Positions 25,871 through 34,025 are shown, counted from the first letter of the stretch. The stretch is 64,000 nucleotides of DNA from Clostridium uliginosum (GCF_900112485.1 NZ_FOMG01000003.1:1-64000), one strand, 5' to 3'. Notes: generated by a model from the letters alone, not told the origin. Numbers and translations are program-made.

Positions 25871-26371
25871 ATGGATGCAATATTAAATAGAAAAAGTATA
25901 AGAAAATATAAAGATATAAGTGTAAGTGATGAGATGGTTGAAGAATTATTAAAAGCAGGCATGGCAGCACCTTCTGCTGGAAATGAACAACCTTGGGAAT
26001 TTATAGTTTTAAGAGATAAAGAGATTATGAGAAAAATAACTGAAGTACATCCATATTCAAAAATGCTATTAAATACAGATGTAGTAATTATAGTTTGTGG
26101 AGATGAATCAAAAGAGATATTTAAAGGCTTTTGGGTACAGGATTGTTCAGCTGCCACAGAAAATATATTAATAGCTGCTGAAGATAATGGTTTAGGTGCT
26201 GTATGGTTAGGCGTTTATCCAATGGTAGATAGGGTAGATGGGATTAAAGAAATTCTAAATTTACCATCTAGTGTAATTCCTTTATCAATAATACCTGTTG
26301 GATACCCAGATGAGGAAAGAAAACCAGAAGATAGATTTAATAAAGCAAGAATACATTATGACAGATGGTAA
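25871..26371 (+). CDS. nitroreductase family protein
   Basis: A 166-aa flavoenzyme. The N-terminal ILNRKSIRKYKDISVSDEMV (the RxSxRxY FMN phosphate motif), APSAGNEQPWEF and the later GLGAVWLGVYP are the FMN-binding signatures of the NfsA/FRase group. It reduces nitro compounds, quinones or similar with NAD(P)H. GGAGGGC precedes the ATG at 11 nt. The flavoprotein gene follows after 53 bp, and the HxlR regulator is divergent, suggesting an electrophile or quinone response. Confidence 0.92.
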   Translation: MDAILNRKSIRKYKDISVSDEMVEELLKAGMAAPSAGNEQPWEFIVLRDKEIMRKITEVHPYSKMLLNTDVVIIVCGDESKEIFKGFWVQDCSAATENILIAAEDNGLGAVWLGVYPMVDRVDGIKEILNLPSSVIPLSIIPVGYPDEERKPEDRFNKARIHYDRW

Positions 26372-26424
26372 AGGTAAAAAATTAAAAATTCAAGCAAGTT
26401 ATTAATTTAGAGGAGGTAAAATAT

Positions 26425-27054
26425 ATGAAGGTTGTTGCATTTAATGGAAGTCCTAAAAAGGAAGGTAATACGTACCATGCTATAAAAATGGTAGCAGAAG
26501 AATTAGAAAACGAAGGTATAGAAGTTGAAATTATCCATGTAGGAAATAAGACTATAAGAGGTTGTCTTGCATGTAATAGTTGCGTTAGAAACCAAAATGA
26601 GAAATGTGTTATTGATAATGATGAAGTGAATGAATGGGTTAAGAAAATGAAGGATGCAGATGGTATAATACTAGGTTCTCCAGTTCATTATTCAGCTATA
26701 GGTGGAACTATGAAATCATTTTTAGATAGAGCGTTTTATATTGCTGGGAATGGAATGTTAAGGCATAAGGTAGGGGCAGCTGTTGTTGCTGTTAGACGTT
26801 CAGGAGGAGTTACAACTTTTAATCAATTAAATAATTACATTAATTATTCTGAAATGCTTATGCCAACTTCAAATTACTGGAATGTAATACATGGAACATC
26901 ACCAGGAGAAGCTACAGAGGATGAAGAAGGAAGACAAATAATGAGAGTTCTTGGAAAAAATATGGCATGGCTTATGAAATTGGTTGAAAACGGAAAAGGA
27001 ACTGTTAAAGAACCAGAAAGAGAAAATAAAATATTTACAAACTTTATTCGCTAA
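26425..27054 (+). CDS. NAD(P)H-dependent flavoprotein reductase
   Basis: A 209-aa flavodoxin-fold protein of the NADPH-dependent FMN reductase/iron-sulfur flavoprotein group. VVAFNGSPKKEGNTYHA binds FMN phosphate, and ILGSPVHYSAIGGTMKSFLDR is the second flavin loop. GCLACNSCVRNQNEKC carries four Cys in a CxxC-like pattern, as in proteins annotated NAD(P)H-dependent oxidoreductase. GGAGG lies 10 nt before the ATG. It forms an operon with the nitroreductase. Confidence 0.9.
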   Translation: MKVVAFNGSPKKEGNTYHAIKMVAEELENEGIEVEIIHVGNKTIRGCLACNSCVRNQNEKCVIDNDEVNEWVKKMKDADGIILGSPVHYSAIGGTMKSFLDRAFYIAGNGMLRHKVGAAVVAVRRSGGVTTFNQLNNYINYSEMLMPTSNYWNVIHGTSPGEATEDEEGRQIMRVLGKNMAWLMKLVENGKGTVKEPERENKIFTNFIR

Positions 27055-27076
27055 TTTAGAATAATGAAAAATATTA

Positions 27077-27117
27077 GGCTATGTTTTAAAATATCAACAT
27101 TCATTTAAAATATAACC
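27077..27117. mobile_element. minimal MITE-A, 41 bp, with target duplication
   Basis: GGCTATGTTTTAAAATATCA plus ACATTCATTTAAAATATAACC, flanked by perfect AAATATTA duplications (27069-27076 and 27118-27125). This is the shortest copy still showing an intact 8-bp duplication. Confidence 0.9.
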
Positions 27118-27263
27118 AAATATTAAAAAGGTGAGGGATATAAATTATAAAAGTAGTTTCAAAAAATTTTGCTAAGCAGAATATGAAATTAAATTATATG
27201 AAGAATATTAAGCTAACAAAAAGAAGAAATTCCTTTAGAAAATATAAAAAGGGAGATATAATA

Positions 27264-27650
27264 ATGAAATTAAATAGAATTCATCATGTAGCTATTATTT
27301 GTTCAAACTATGAGAAATCTAAAGATTTTTATGTTAATATTTTAGGTTTAAAAATTATTAAAGAAACATACAGAAAAGACAGACAATCATATAAGTTAGA
27401 CTTAGTTGTTGGAGATAACTATCAAATAGAATTGTTTTCTTTTCCTAAGTCCCCTAAAAGGGCGAGTTATCCTGAGGCAAGTGGACTAAGGCACTTGGCT
27501 TTTGAGGTAGATAACATTGAGGAAGTAATAAAAGAGCTAGCTAATAAAAATATAGTTACTGAGCCTATTAGAATTGATGATATTACTGAGAAAAAATTTA
27601 CTTTTTTTAGCGATCCAGATGATTTACCGATAGAATTATATGAAAGATAG
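27264..27650 (+). CDS. VOC-family protein (glyoxalase-like, GloA2/SMU1112c type)
   Basis: A 128-aa single VOC domain. The start ATG 27264 has AGGGAGATA 9 nt before it; a longer frame from 27183 lacks support. IHHVAIICSNYEKSKDFYVN carries the first metal His, ETYRKDRQSYKLDL and QIELFSF follow, GLRHLAFEVDNI has the second His, and the end DPDDLPIELYE has the final Glu, all in the order of metal-binding VOC enzymes. The reaction is unknown (glyoxalase or lyase). It is probably part of the detoxification cluster with the nitroreductase genes. A decayed copy lies at 35855-36135. Confidence 0.88.
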   Translation: MKLNRIHHVAIICSNYEKSKDFYVNILGLKIIKETYRKDRQSYKLDLVVGDNYQIELFSFPKSPKRASYPEASGLRHLAFEVDNIEEVIKELANKNIVTEPIRIDDITEKKFTFFSDPDDLPIELYER

Positions 27651-27700
27651 AATTTATAGTTATAGTGGTGCCAAATGCATCCCACTATAGTTTAGCAAAA

Positions 27701-27881
27701 GGCGCTGTTTTAGCAGAATGTTGATATTGTAGTATAAACAAAGTTCTTAGTCTCAGATGAAACTTACTTTCAACTGAAGGTTAGAAATTGTTATCCAGGA
27801 ACGTGCAGCCGTTATGAATATTACGGATGCTAGCTATCGGATAAAAGCTCATGGACAGAGGAATTTACTTAAAACATAACT
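27701..27881. mobile_element. MITE-A copy carrying element S
   Basis: The left end GGCGCTGTTTTAGCAGAATG and the inner AGCTCATGGACAGAGGAATT with AAAACATAAC belong to MITE-A. Between them lies TTATCCAGGAACGTGCAGCC, GTTATGAATATTACGG and ATGCTAGCTATCGGATAA, which is element S with one hairpin missing (compare 40728-40890). The VOC stop is 50 bp upstream; a weak hairpin (TATAGTGG / CCACTATA) lies between. Confidence 0.55.
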
Positions 27882-27925
27882 TAGAAAAAAATAAAGCTGA
27901 AAATCAATTTAAGTAAAAACTTATT

Positions 27926-27985
27926 TAAAGTAACAAAAAGTGTAACAGTTTTTTGTTACACTTTTTGTTACTTTTTATGCTACTT
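27926..27985. repeat. GTTAC hairpin, copy 1
   Basis: AGTAACAAAAAGTGTAACA and TGTTACACTTTTTGTTACTT form a long perfect stem around GTTTT. The same hairpin occurs at 36258-36305 after the VOC pseudogene, so gene and hairpin were duplicated together. It may act as a bidirectional terminator. Confidence 0.65.
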
Positions 27986-28075
27986 TTTTTGTTACTTTTC
28001 ATATTTAATTCTACTTACTAACCCTGTTACAGGATAATTGAATATCCCAACTTAATATATCAATACTTAAAAGTT

Positions 28076-28106
28076 TGGCTCTGTTTTAATATAGTGTTGA
28101 CACATA
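28076..28106. repeat. MITE-A left-end remnant
   Basis: GGCTCTGTTTTAATATAGTG with TTGACAC is the left terminus only; the sequence then diverges. No right end is found before the lipoprotein gene. Confidence 0.55.
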
Positions 28107-28156
28107 TCCAAAAGTTTAAATATTCCAATATAAAAACTTTTTATATGTTCTATCTG

Positions 28157-28801
28157 TTAATTTTTTATACTACTTTTGTCAAAGCTAATTACAGTTGCTC
28201 CCATATTATCTGGAGTATCTTTACTTTCAAGAATAGCATATCTAATTGCATTATCTGAACACGTTTTTACCATTTTAGGCAAATATCTTGGTCTTCCTGG
28301 TATGAATTTATTTTTATCAGAATATGAATCGTATACTAGATCTTTAATAACTTTACCATCAGATTCATACTCCTCAAGTTTATTTACTAAAAGCTTACCA
28401 TCATTTTCTATTGTTCCCTTAATTACGCGCACATAACCTTCTTTACCGTTATTAAATGAATCAATAAATTCGTCTAGCTTTGCTATATTATACACTTCAA
28501 GTTCTTTGCTATTAGGTCTCGAAACCATTATTACGCTACCATTTCTAAGCGATACTTCAAAATCCCTAGCTTCTTCTATGTTAGGCTTCTTTAAATCACT
28601 ATTTTCTTGAAATGATGCTTCTAACTCCTTGGCTTCTTCTATATTAGCATTTTTCAAATCACTGTTTTCTTGAGTTGTAGTAGTTTCAGTAAAACCTAAG
28701 GATTTATTATTTATAGCTTCATTACTATTCTTATTATTTGTACATCCGCTAATAACTAAAACTACTGTTGCAATACTTGCTAATAATATATACCTTTTCA
28801 C
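28157..28801 (-). CDS. DUF4362-like lipoprotein, 214 aa
   Basis: Lipoprotein signal: MKRYILLASIATVVLVISGC with Cys 20 as lipidation site. Residues ~45-88 hold two near-identical 21-residue units (QENSDLKNANIEEAKELEASF-type), a likely flexible spacer. The C-terminal ~120 residues (YNIAKLDEFIDSFNNGKEGY, RVIKGTIENDG, DLVYDSYSDKNKF) resemble DUF4362. It is anchored outside the membrane; function unknown. It is the last unit of the leader-headed array (leader 28907-28953). GGAGG precedes the ATG. Confidence 0.75.
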   Translation of the reverse strand: MKRYILLASIATVVLVISGCTNNKNSNEAINNKSLGFTETTTTQENSDLKNANIEEAKELEASFQENSDLKKPNIEEARDFEVSLRNGSVIMVSRPNSKELEVYNIAKLDEFIDSFNNGKEGYVRVIKGTIENDGKLLVNKLEEYESDGKVIKDLVYDSYSDKNKFIPGRPRYLPKMVKTCSDNAIRYAILESKDTPDNMGATVISFDKSSIKN

Positions 28802-28906
28802 GACCTTACCTCCTTAAACTTTGTGATTATATATGAGAGTGCAAGACAGATTATATAAAAACGTAATAACTTATTCTTGCAACTTATTTTTCACAAATAT
28901 ATACTT

Positions 28907-28953
28907 ATTGTATCATATTTTCCAAACGCCTTATTATTGAATTTTCAAAGAAC
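28907..28953 (-). promoter_or_regulatory. unit leader L5
   Basis: Minus strand: GTTCTTTGAAAATTCAATAA, then GGAAAATATGATACAAT. It ends in an extended -10 (TGATACAAT) 106 bp before the lipoprotein start. It is the most diverged of five copies. Confidence 0.6.
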
Positions 28954-28997
28954 ATTATTTTCATTAATTACTACACAAAATTTTAAAATTACATAAA

Positions 28998-29037
28998 AAA
29001 ATATCCCAAATTCATTTCTGAATAATGTGATATTTTC
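28998..29037 (-). terminator. terminator after the 29112 fragment
   Basis: Minus strand ATATCACATTATTCA pairs with TGAATTTGGGATAT around GAAA, followed by a T-run. It is homologous to the terminator at 30052-30092. Confidence 0.75.
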
Positions 29038-29111
29038 AACTCGTCAACATATAAAAATTTACTGGATATTGATTTTAAAGCATAATTTAACAGATATTTC
29101 TGATTAATATA

Positions 29112-29441
29112 TTACATCTTAATTAGTCGCTTTCCTAATTCAAATGCCTTTTTACAATCTTGTGGAAATACTTCTTTCCTACGTTTTAATTTTTCACTAG
29201 CATCAAAAGCTGTTGCAACATATTTTGAATAATCATCAAATTGATAAGTATCAGTTACAAAAAGTGATTCTGCTTTTCCAAAAAATCTTTCCACTAAAAA
29301 CTCATTATATTTAAGGTCTTCTTTCCATTTTGTTTGTTCCAATTTTTGTTCATTAACTCCAAATGTATAAATTAATCCTACAAAAATTCTTTTAGGAAAA
29401 AGCGAAGAATAATTTTCATCATAAACTAGATATGGAAAATG
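29112..29441 (-). pseudogene. 5'-truncated gene, C-terminal part only
   Basis: The open frame runs back from the stop at 29112 past any plausible start to about 29441 (HFPYLVYDENYSSLFPKRIF, GLIYTFGVNEQKLEQ, AESLFVTDTYQFDDYSKYVA). A stop lies just upstream. The protein-like sequence before the first usable start shows that this is the tail of a longer protein whose 5' part is gone; the 58-aa gene now occupies that place. The family is not recognised. A terminator follows. Confidence 0.55.
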
Positions 29442-29450
29442 TAATTATGT

Positions 29451-29627
29451 TTATTTATTACGCTTTAAATGACTGGTATAATACACAATGTCTATTATGC
29501 CTCCAATTCCATTCCCAATAATAATACCCAAAACAACATGTTTCAAGGCAATACCCCAAACTATTCCTAATACATTTCCATAGAACATTCCAGCATTTTT
29601 CATTCTTTTTCTATTCTTAATTGCCAT
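29451..29627 (-). CDS. small glycine-rich membrane protein, 58 aa
   Basis: MAIKNRKRMKNAGMFYGNVL starts a basic N-terminus followed by one long hydrophobic stretch with Gly every third or fourth residue (GIVWGIALKHVVLGIIIGNG, then IGGIIDIVYY), a glycine-zipper pattern, and a basic tail. GGGGG lies 8 nt before the ATG. Such proteins can oligomerise in membranes; some bacteriocins and holin-like peptides look similar, but function cannot be assigned. It is headed by leader L4, 82 bp upstream. Confidence 0.65.
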   Translation of the reverse strand: MAIKNRKRMKNAGMFYGNVLGIVWGIALKHVVLGIIIGNGIGGIIDIVYYTSHLKRNK

Positions 29628-29708
29628 ACTTATTCCCCCAAAAAATTTATATTTACATATATTTAATCTTTAATACAAACACTACTCTCTGATTTACTAT
29701 CATGAACT

Positions 29709-29756
29709 AATTATAGCCTATCTTGTAAATATCGCAGTATTCAATTTTTAAAGAAC
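29709..29756 (-). promoter_or_regulatory. unit leader L4
   Basis: Minus strand GTTCTTTAAAAATTGAATAC, TGCGATATTTACAAGATAGG, CTATAATT. It is the same 48-bp block as L1-L3 and L5. It probably includes the promoter of the 58-aa gene. Confidence 0.7.
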
Positions 29757-30047
29757 GTATTTATTCATTTTTATCCTCCACATCTGAAGGTGTGCACACA
29801 CTTTTTATCTAGAATTACTCCGATTTATATTTTTTTATTTACTATCTATACTATAATCACTAAAGATAACGCCAAATCTACATATTATATAACAATTTAA
29901 AATCATTACAATTCTTTATATTCCTAATGAAGTTCTTTAACCTTATATACTATTTATTAATCCTTAACATCTTAAAAGTATTGTGCAGCAAAAATAAGTG
30001 CAAATGCTAACCATATATATCTGGTTTAACACTTACACTTATACAGT
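29757..30047. other. non-coding spacer in unit array
   Basis: No gene is seen. TAAGTGCAAATGCTAACC and GGTTTAACACTTACACTTA around 29997-30043 form an imperfect hairpin. The rest is AT-rich without a frame. Confidence 0.4.
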
Positions 30048-30051
30048 ACCA

Positions 30052-30092
30052 AAAATACCGCAAATTCATTTCTGAATAATGCGATATTTTAA
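30052..30092 (-). terminator. terminator after the 217-aa gene
   Basis: Minus strand ATATCGCATTATTCA pairs with TGAATTTGCGGTAT around GAAA and is followed by TTTTT. The stem shares GAATAATGCGATAT with the unit leaders in the opposite sense, so it may have arisen from a leader copy. Confidence 0.8.
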
Positions 30093-30124
30093 TTGGTTAT
30101 TTAACCCCTTTTTTTCATAAGCAA

Positions 30125-30778
30125 TTATAATATGTTATTCTTAATCTTCGCTATAATAGCATTTTGGTAAAGATAATTATCATAAGAAATCAAATTTTTA
30201 TCAATTTTTTCTTCTGAAATAGCGTTCAGCTTTTTATTATCAAATGAAGATCTGCTAAACTGCAGTTGTTCAAGCCTTTTCTTAGCCTTTTTTTTCTTTT
30301 CATCATCATCGTCATCTGATACCTTATTCTTTTTTCCAATCATAAAATCTGCACATGCTAATACTTCAATTTCACCATCATCTTTAACAATAACTTTATA
30401 CTCTAGTAACTGAGCTCCCTCAAATCCTTGTGGGGTAGCTGCATATTTTATCTTTGCCATCATCTCTTCAGCATATTTAGGGTCATTTTTCATTTTTTCA
30501 AGTACCTTAGGAGATACTGTAATTTGATGAGTTTGCTCGGTTGCAGGAATAGACGTCTTTTTCCACTCTTCATAATATTTTTGAACATCTGATGATGTCA
30601 TTGACTTAACTGTAACTTCTGTTCCTGGTATGTTCTTTTTTATTTGGTCAACATAGTATGTTGAATCTTTAGTTTCTTTCTTATATTCGGTTTTTACTTC
30701 GTATGTTTTTTGTGCATTGTCAACCTTAGATTTATATAGTTCATTTACATTGATAGTTGGATTAAAATTGATACTCAT
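30125..30778 (-). CDS. DUF6033-like protein, 217 aa
   Basis: A soluble, charged protein: N-terminal FNPTINVNELYKSKV, then VDQIKKNIPGTEVTVKSM, ITVSPKVLEKMKNDPKYAEE and YKVIVKDDGEIEVLACADF, with an acidic run (SDDDDDEKKKKAKKRL) near the C-terminus. The order resembles the DUF6033 proteins of Clostridia; function is unknown. There is no signal peptide. GGAGG lies 8 nt before the ATG. Leader L3 is 213 bp upstream and a terminator follows, making it one unit of the array. Confidence 0.65.
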   Translation of the reverse strand: MSINFNPTINVNELYKSKVDNAQKTYEVKTEYKKETKDSTYYVDQIKKNIPGTEVTVKSMTSSDVQKYYEEWKKTSIPATEQTHQITVSPKVLEKMKNDPKYAEEMMAKIKYAATPQGFEGAQLLEYKVIVKDDGEIEVLACADFMIGKKNKVSDDDDDEKKKKAKKRLEQLQFSRSSFDNKKLNAISEEKIDKNLISYDNYLYQNAIIAKIKNNIL

Positions 30779-30990
30779 AGAACTAACCTCCTTAAATATA
30801 TCTAACCCTTACATTTTTCTATTGCTAAAACAATATTATTAAGAGTGTTAAACCTTTTTTATATTATCAACCTCATTATTCACGTTATCACTTCTTGTTA
30901 ATTGCTTCAAATAAACTTAACATCATTATACTGAGACAATTGTTCTATTATATGTATACCATTTTCCCCTTATTATTACAATTTTGTATT

Positions 30991-31039
30991 AATTATATCA
31001 TGTTTTGTAAATATCGCATTATTCAATTTTCAAAGAACT
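30991..31039 (-). promoter_or_regulatory. unit leader L3
   Basis: Minus strand GTTCTTTGAAAATTGAATAA, TGCGATATTTACAAAACATG, ATATAATT. TGATATAAT is an extended -10. It is the best-conserved copy. GTTCTTTGAAAATTG resembles the sequence seen near 16S-23S spacers of Firmicutes (knowledge); why it stands here is unknown. Confidence 0.75.
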
Positions 31040-31053
31040 ATTTTTTAGTTTAA

Positions 31054-31190
31054 TTTTGATATAATTTTAGATACAACAAATAGGGCTATTAACTAAACTA
31101 ATACCCCTGAAATATCTTAATTAAACTAATATCGGATCAACTGGAACAGTTTTTGTTGCTACTTAATAACATACAACATATTGTAAAAAG
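31054..31190. repeat. 137-bp direct repeat, copy A
   Basis: Roughly 90% identical to 32288-32423 (TTTTGATATAATTTTA, CAACAAATAGGGCTATTAAC, ACATACAACATATTGTAAAA). It contains a weak terminator-like TAGGGCTATTAACTAA / CTAATACCCC pair. It lies next to leader L3; copy B lies beyond leader L1, so the two copies bracket two units. Confidence 0.85.
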
Positions 31191-31404
31191 GCATCCAAAA
31201 TGGATGTCTAATTTTGATTTGTTATTTTATTGTGTAAAGATATATATTGAAATTAGTATATCTCTTTAACGAATTTATATATTTTTTTATAAAATCCCAA
31301 GTATCTTTATATTCGCAAATTAGTATATATAGTATCTGCAGTAGCTAATTTGTTTAGGATATATGAATCTGTAATATGACTTAATTTTATATATATAATT
31401 AATA

Positions 31405-31596
31405 CTAATAAGTCTTACATATAACTTTTACAACTCCTTCTACAAACCCTTTTAAGAAACTCGGAATTACATAAATTAAACATATCAAAATCACAAATAT
31501 TCCTATATTTTTAAGTATTTTATTCTGCTTTTTAGAAGCAACTTTGATAATAATAATCCCTATGATAATTCCAATTAAAGTAATAATATCAAGCAT
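31405..31596 (-). CDS. small membrane protein, 63 aa
   Basis: Two hydrophobic helices (about 3-19 LDIITLIGIIIGIIIIKV, and 30-50 IGIFVILICLIYVIPSF) joined by a basic loop KVASKKQNKILKN. No family is recognised; the size and hairpin topology fit small stress or phage-type membrane proteins. AGGGATTG precedes the ATG. Leader L2 lies 68 bp upstream. Confidence 0.6.
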   Translation of the reverse strand: MLDIITLIGIIIGIIIIKVASKKQNKILKNIGIFVILICLIYVIPSFLKGFVEGVVKVICKTY

Positions 31597-31663
31597 ATCA
31601 ATCCCTCACTAAACGTTTATTTTTAATACTATATAGCTATTATTTCATATTATTAATCCTTCT

Positions 31664-31712
31664 TAATTATATCATATTTTACCAATACCATATTATTCAA
31701 TTTTTAAGGAAC
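31664..31712 (-). promoter_or_regulatory. unit leader L2
   Basis: Minus strand GTTCCTTAAAAATTGAATAA, TATGGTATTGGTAAAATATG, ATATAATT with an extended -10 TGATATAAT. Confidence 0.7.
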
Positions 31713-31760
31713 ATGCTTTATTAAAACAATTACAATTATCTATAAACCAAACTACTTATT

Positions 31761-32060
31761 CTATTTATCAGCTAATTTAAATTCTGAAACAATTCTTTCA
31801 CTTAAGCATAGAGCTATTCCAAAAATCAATGCTGTCACTATCTTAGTGACCATATTAGGCATATGTTCTATTATTCTAATTCCAGTAGATATTATAAGCC
31901 CACTAATCAATATAATGACTGATAGCATATATGATTTCCATTCTTTATTTATATTTAATTTAGAATTTATTTTATTAGCAACTCTGTATTTCTCATCAAT
32001 TTTAATATATAAAAAAATACCTATTAATAATACTATTGCTCGTACTATTATATTATACAT
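31761..32060 (-). CDS. small membrane protein, 99 aa
   Basis: Three hydrophobic segments (about 5-20, 44-62 and 70-87: VRAIVLLIGIFLYI, LSVIILISGLIISTG, IVTALIFGIALCL) with a charged loop KIDEKYRVANKINSKL. No family is recognised. AAAGGAGTTG precedes the ATG. Leader L1 is 59 bp upstream. It is the first unit of the array. Confidence 0.6.
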   Translation of the reverse strand: MYNIIVRAIVLLIGIFLYIKIDEKYRVANKINSKLNINKEWKSYMLSVIILISGLIISTGIRIIEHMPNMVTKIVTALIFGIALCLSERIVSEFKLADK

Positions 32061-32118
32061 TTGCTCAACTCCTTTAATAACTGTTACTATTGTAACTTAA
32101 TTCATATAAAGATATCCC

Positions 32119-32166
32119 TATTATACCACCTTTTGCAAATATCATATTATTCAATTTTTAAATAGC
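32119..32166 (-). promoter_or_regulatory. unit leader L1
   Basis: Minus strand GCTATTTAAAAATTGAATAA, TATGATATTTGCAAAAGGTG, GTATAATAG; TGGTATAAT is an extended -10. Confidence 0.65.
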
Positions 32167-32287
32167 ATTTCTTATTATTTACTATGCCAAAATATACGTC
32201 GCATCTTTGACTTGTTATATTCTTTAATATTCCTAATTTAAACTAATAACTTATTCATAACTATTTAGCTATAGTAATTAAATTTAG

Positions 32288-32423
32288 TTTTGATATAATT
32301 TTAAACACAACAAATAGGGCTATTAACTAAACTAATACCCCTGAAATATCTTAATTAAACTAAGATCGAATCAACTGCAACAGTTTTTATTCCTACCTAA
32401 TAACATACAACATATTGTAAAAG
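32288..32423. repeat. 137-bp direct repeat, copy B
   Basis: Partner of 31054-31190, 1.2 kb away in the same orientation. A MITE-B copy begins exactly at its right edge. Between L1 and this copy lies a MITE-C-like scrap (GTCGCATCTTTGACTTGTTA, about 32198-32220). Confidence 0.85.
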
Positions 32424-32706
32424 GGGCTCTCTCATAATACAAATCATTTAATGCTATAATGTATATTCAAAAAAAGAAATAGAAATAACATTTGTGTAAG
32501 AAGCATTGAAAAATAAGCTTAGAGTTTCTTCATTTTAAGTTGTTCCATAAATGATTGTCCTAATGCATATTAGGAGCAATCTTTTATGGGTACAACTTTA
32601 AATGTTAGAAACTTTTAGCTTATTTTTCTAGTCTTCTTTAATAAATGTTATTTCTATTTCTTTTTTATTACTTTACTCGGGGTCCATTTTATTCTGAGAC
32701 AGCCCC
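32423..32706. mobile_element. MITE-B copy, ~284 bp
   Basis: GGGGCTCTCTCATAATACAA and TTCTGAGACAGCCCC are inverted ends. It has the full-length interior with an inner palindrome TTGTTCCATAAATGATTGTC / GCAATCTTTTATGGGTACAA and AGAAATAGAAATAACATTTG. No MITE-C insertion, so it is close to the intact form. Confidence 0.85.
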
Positions 32707-32719
32707 TATTCATCTTGTC

Positions 32720-33538
32720 TTATTTACTTTTTATAGGGAAACAAACTTCTGTAATCCAATTATCAGGATTACTTTCCATTGCTGGACTAACATGATAAAT
32801 ATTAAACATAGGTCCATCTATTTCATATCCATTATCATTAATCCAATTTCCTATTGCTTCGCATACTGCTGTTAACTGATTATAATCACCTTTTACAATT
32901 ACAGTTGCAGCAGTAATTGGATCTGTAGTTTTAAATTTAACGTCTTTAGTATCTTTATAATTATTCAATACTGCAAGTCTTATCTCTACATCAACATCAT
33001 TTTCTTTATAACCTTCATCAAAAAATACTGCCATAGCATAGCATGGATTAGCACAACTAACTTTTTGCTTTATTAATTCTTTATTAAGTTCTCCCCAAAG
33101 CATTCCTTCATCATTATAAGCTGGTATAACTTTTCTCAAGCTTATTACCTTTAACTCTGGAAAATTTTTAATTACTACATCATAATTCATATTAACACTC
33201 CCTTGTTCAAGTTGTTCAATAGTTGTTTCAATAATCAAAAGTTGTTTTTGTATTCTATCTGATTTTTCTTTCATCTGAGTATAATGAAGTTTTAGATATT
33301 TCTTTAAACTGTCAGCATCCTCATATTCTTTGAGAATTTCCTTAATTGTCTCTAAACTAAACCCCATATTTTTTAAGGATTGTATCCTATTTGCAATAGA
33401 CAATTGACTAACATCATAATAACGATAACTAGTAAACTCATCTATATTCTTAGGCATTAATAAACCAATATCATTGTAGTGTCTTAGCATACGTATACTT
33501 ATCCTTGAAAGTTTTGAAAAATCACCTATTTTAAACAT
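32720..33538 (-). CDS. MerR-family regulator with GyrI-like domain
   Basis: About 272 aa. The start at ATG 33538 follows GGGGGAAA; the frame extends to 33556 but without a site. MFKIGDFSKLSRISIRMLRH and YNDIGLLMPKNIDEFTSYRYY are the MerR helix-turn-helix with wing, then a coiled-coil (residues ~80-115), then a C-terminal GyrI/BmrR-like effector-binding domain (VISLRKVIPAYNDEGMLWGE, ending EVCFPIKSK). It resembles BmrR/YdfL multidrug sensors. No target is evident next to it. Confidence 0.9.
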   Translation of the reverse strand: MFKIGDFSKLSRISIRMLRHYNDIGLLMPKNIDEFTSYRYYDVSQLSIANRIQSLKNMGFSLETIKEILKEYEDADSLKKYLKLHYTQMKEKSDRIQKQLLIIETTIEQLEQGSVNMNYDVVIKNFPELKVISLRKVIPAYNDEGMLWGELNKELIKQKVSCANPCYAMAVFFDEGYKENDVDVEIRLAVLNNYKDTKDVKFKTTDPITAATVIVKGDYNQLTAVCEAIGNWINDNGYEIDGPMFNIYHVSPAMESNPDNWITEVCFPIKSK

Positions 33539-33624
33539 ATATGTTTCCCCCATCACAATATTTTTGAGCTCAATTTCATTATAAAGTATCTCATAATGTT
33601 AGAGTCAACATTTGTTTTTATAAC

Positions 33625-33847
33625 GCTTTGTTTAAAAACCGTGTTGATATTGTTGTATAAATCTCATGGACAGTGAAATTTACTTTAAGAACTCTAAAAT
33701 GAATATTAGTCCTATTAATGCATGCTCCCAATCAAAGATTGTGACAAGCAATTAATAGTACAAATATTCATTAAGAGTTCTACAAAGCAAATTTCAATGC
33801 CAGTTCGCTATTATATAACAATATCAACACTCTTTTAAAACATAGCC
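33625..33847. mobile_element. MITE-A copy, ~223 bp
   Basis: GCTTTGTTTAAAAACCGTG and CACTCTTTTAAAACATAGCC ends, with the internal inverted repeat AGAACTCTAAAATGAATATT / AATATTCATTAAGAGTTCT; no 70-bp module. The target duplication is not clear. Confidence 0.8.
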
Positions 33848-33956
33848 TTGTATAAAAATAATACATTAAGAATGTATTAGGCTTCTTACCTACATATGGA
33901 GAGTTTAAATCAGAGAAATATTACTTAAATTAAGAGCTCTATTAATTTTAAGCATA

Positions 33957-34025
33957 ACAAAAAAAGTCACAAATAATGTAACTTATTTTGTTACATTACC
34001 TGTGACTATGTTTGTGACATTTATA
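33957..34025. repeat. GTAAC/GTGAC hairpin cluster
   Basis: AAAGTCACAAATAATGTAAC pairs with GTTACATTACCTGTGAC around TTATTTT. Related to the GTTAC hairpins at 27926 and 36258. Confidence 0.5.
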
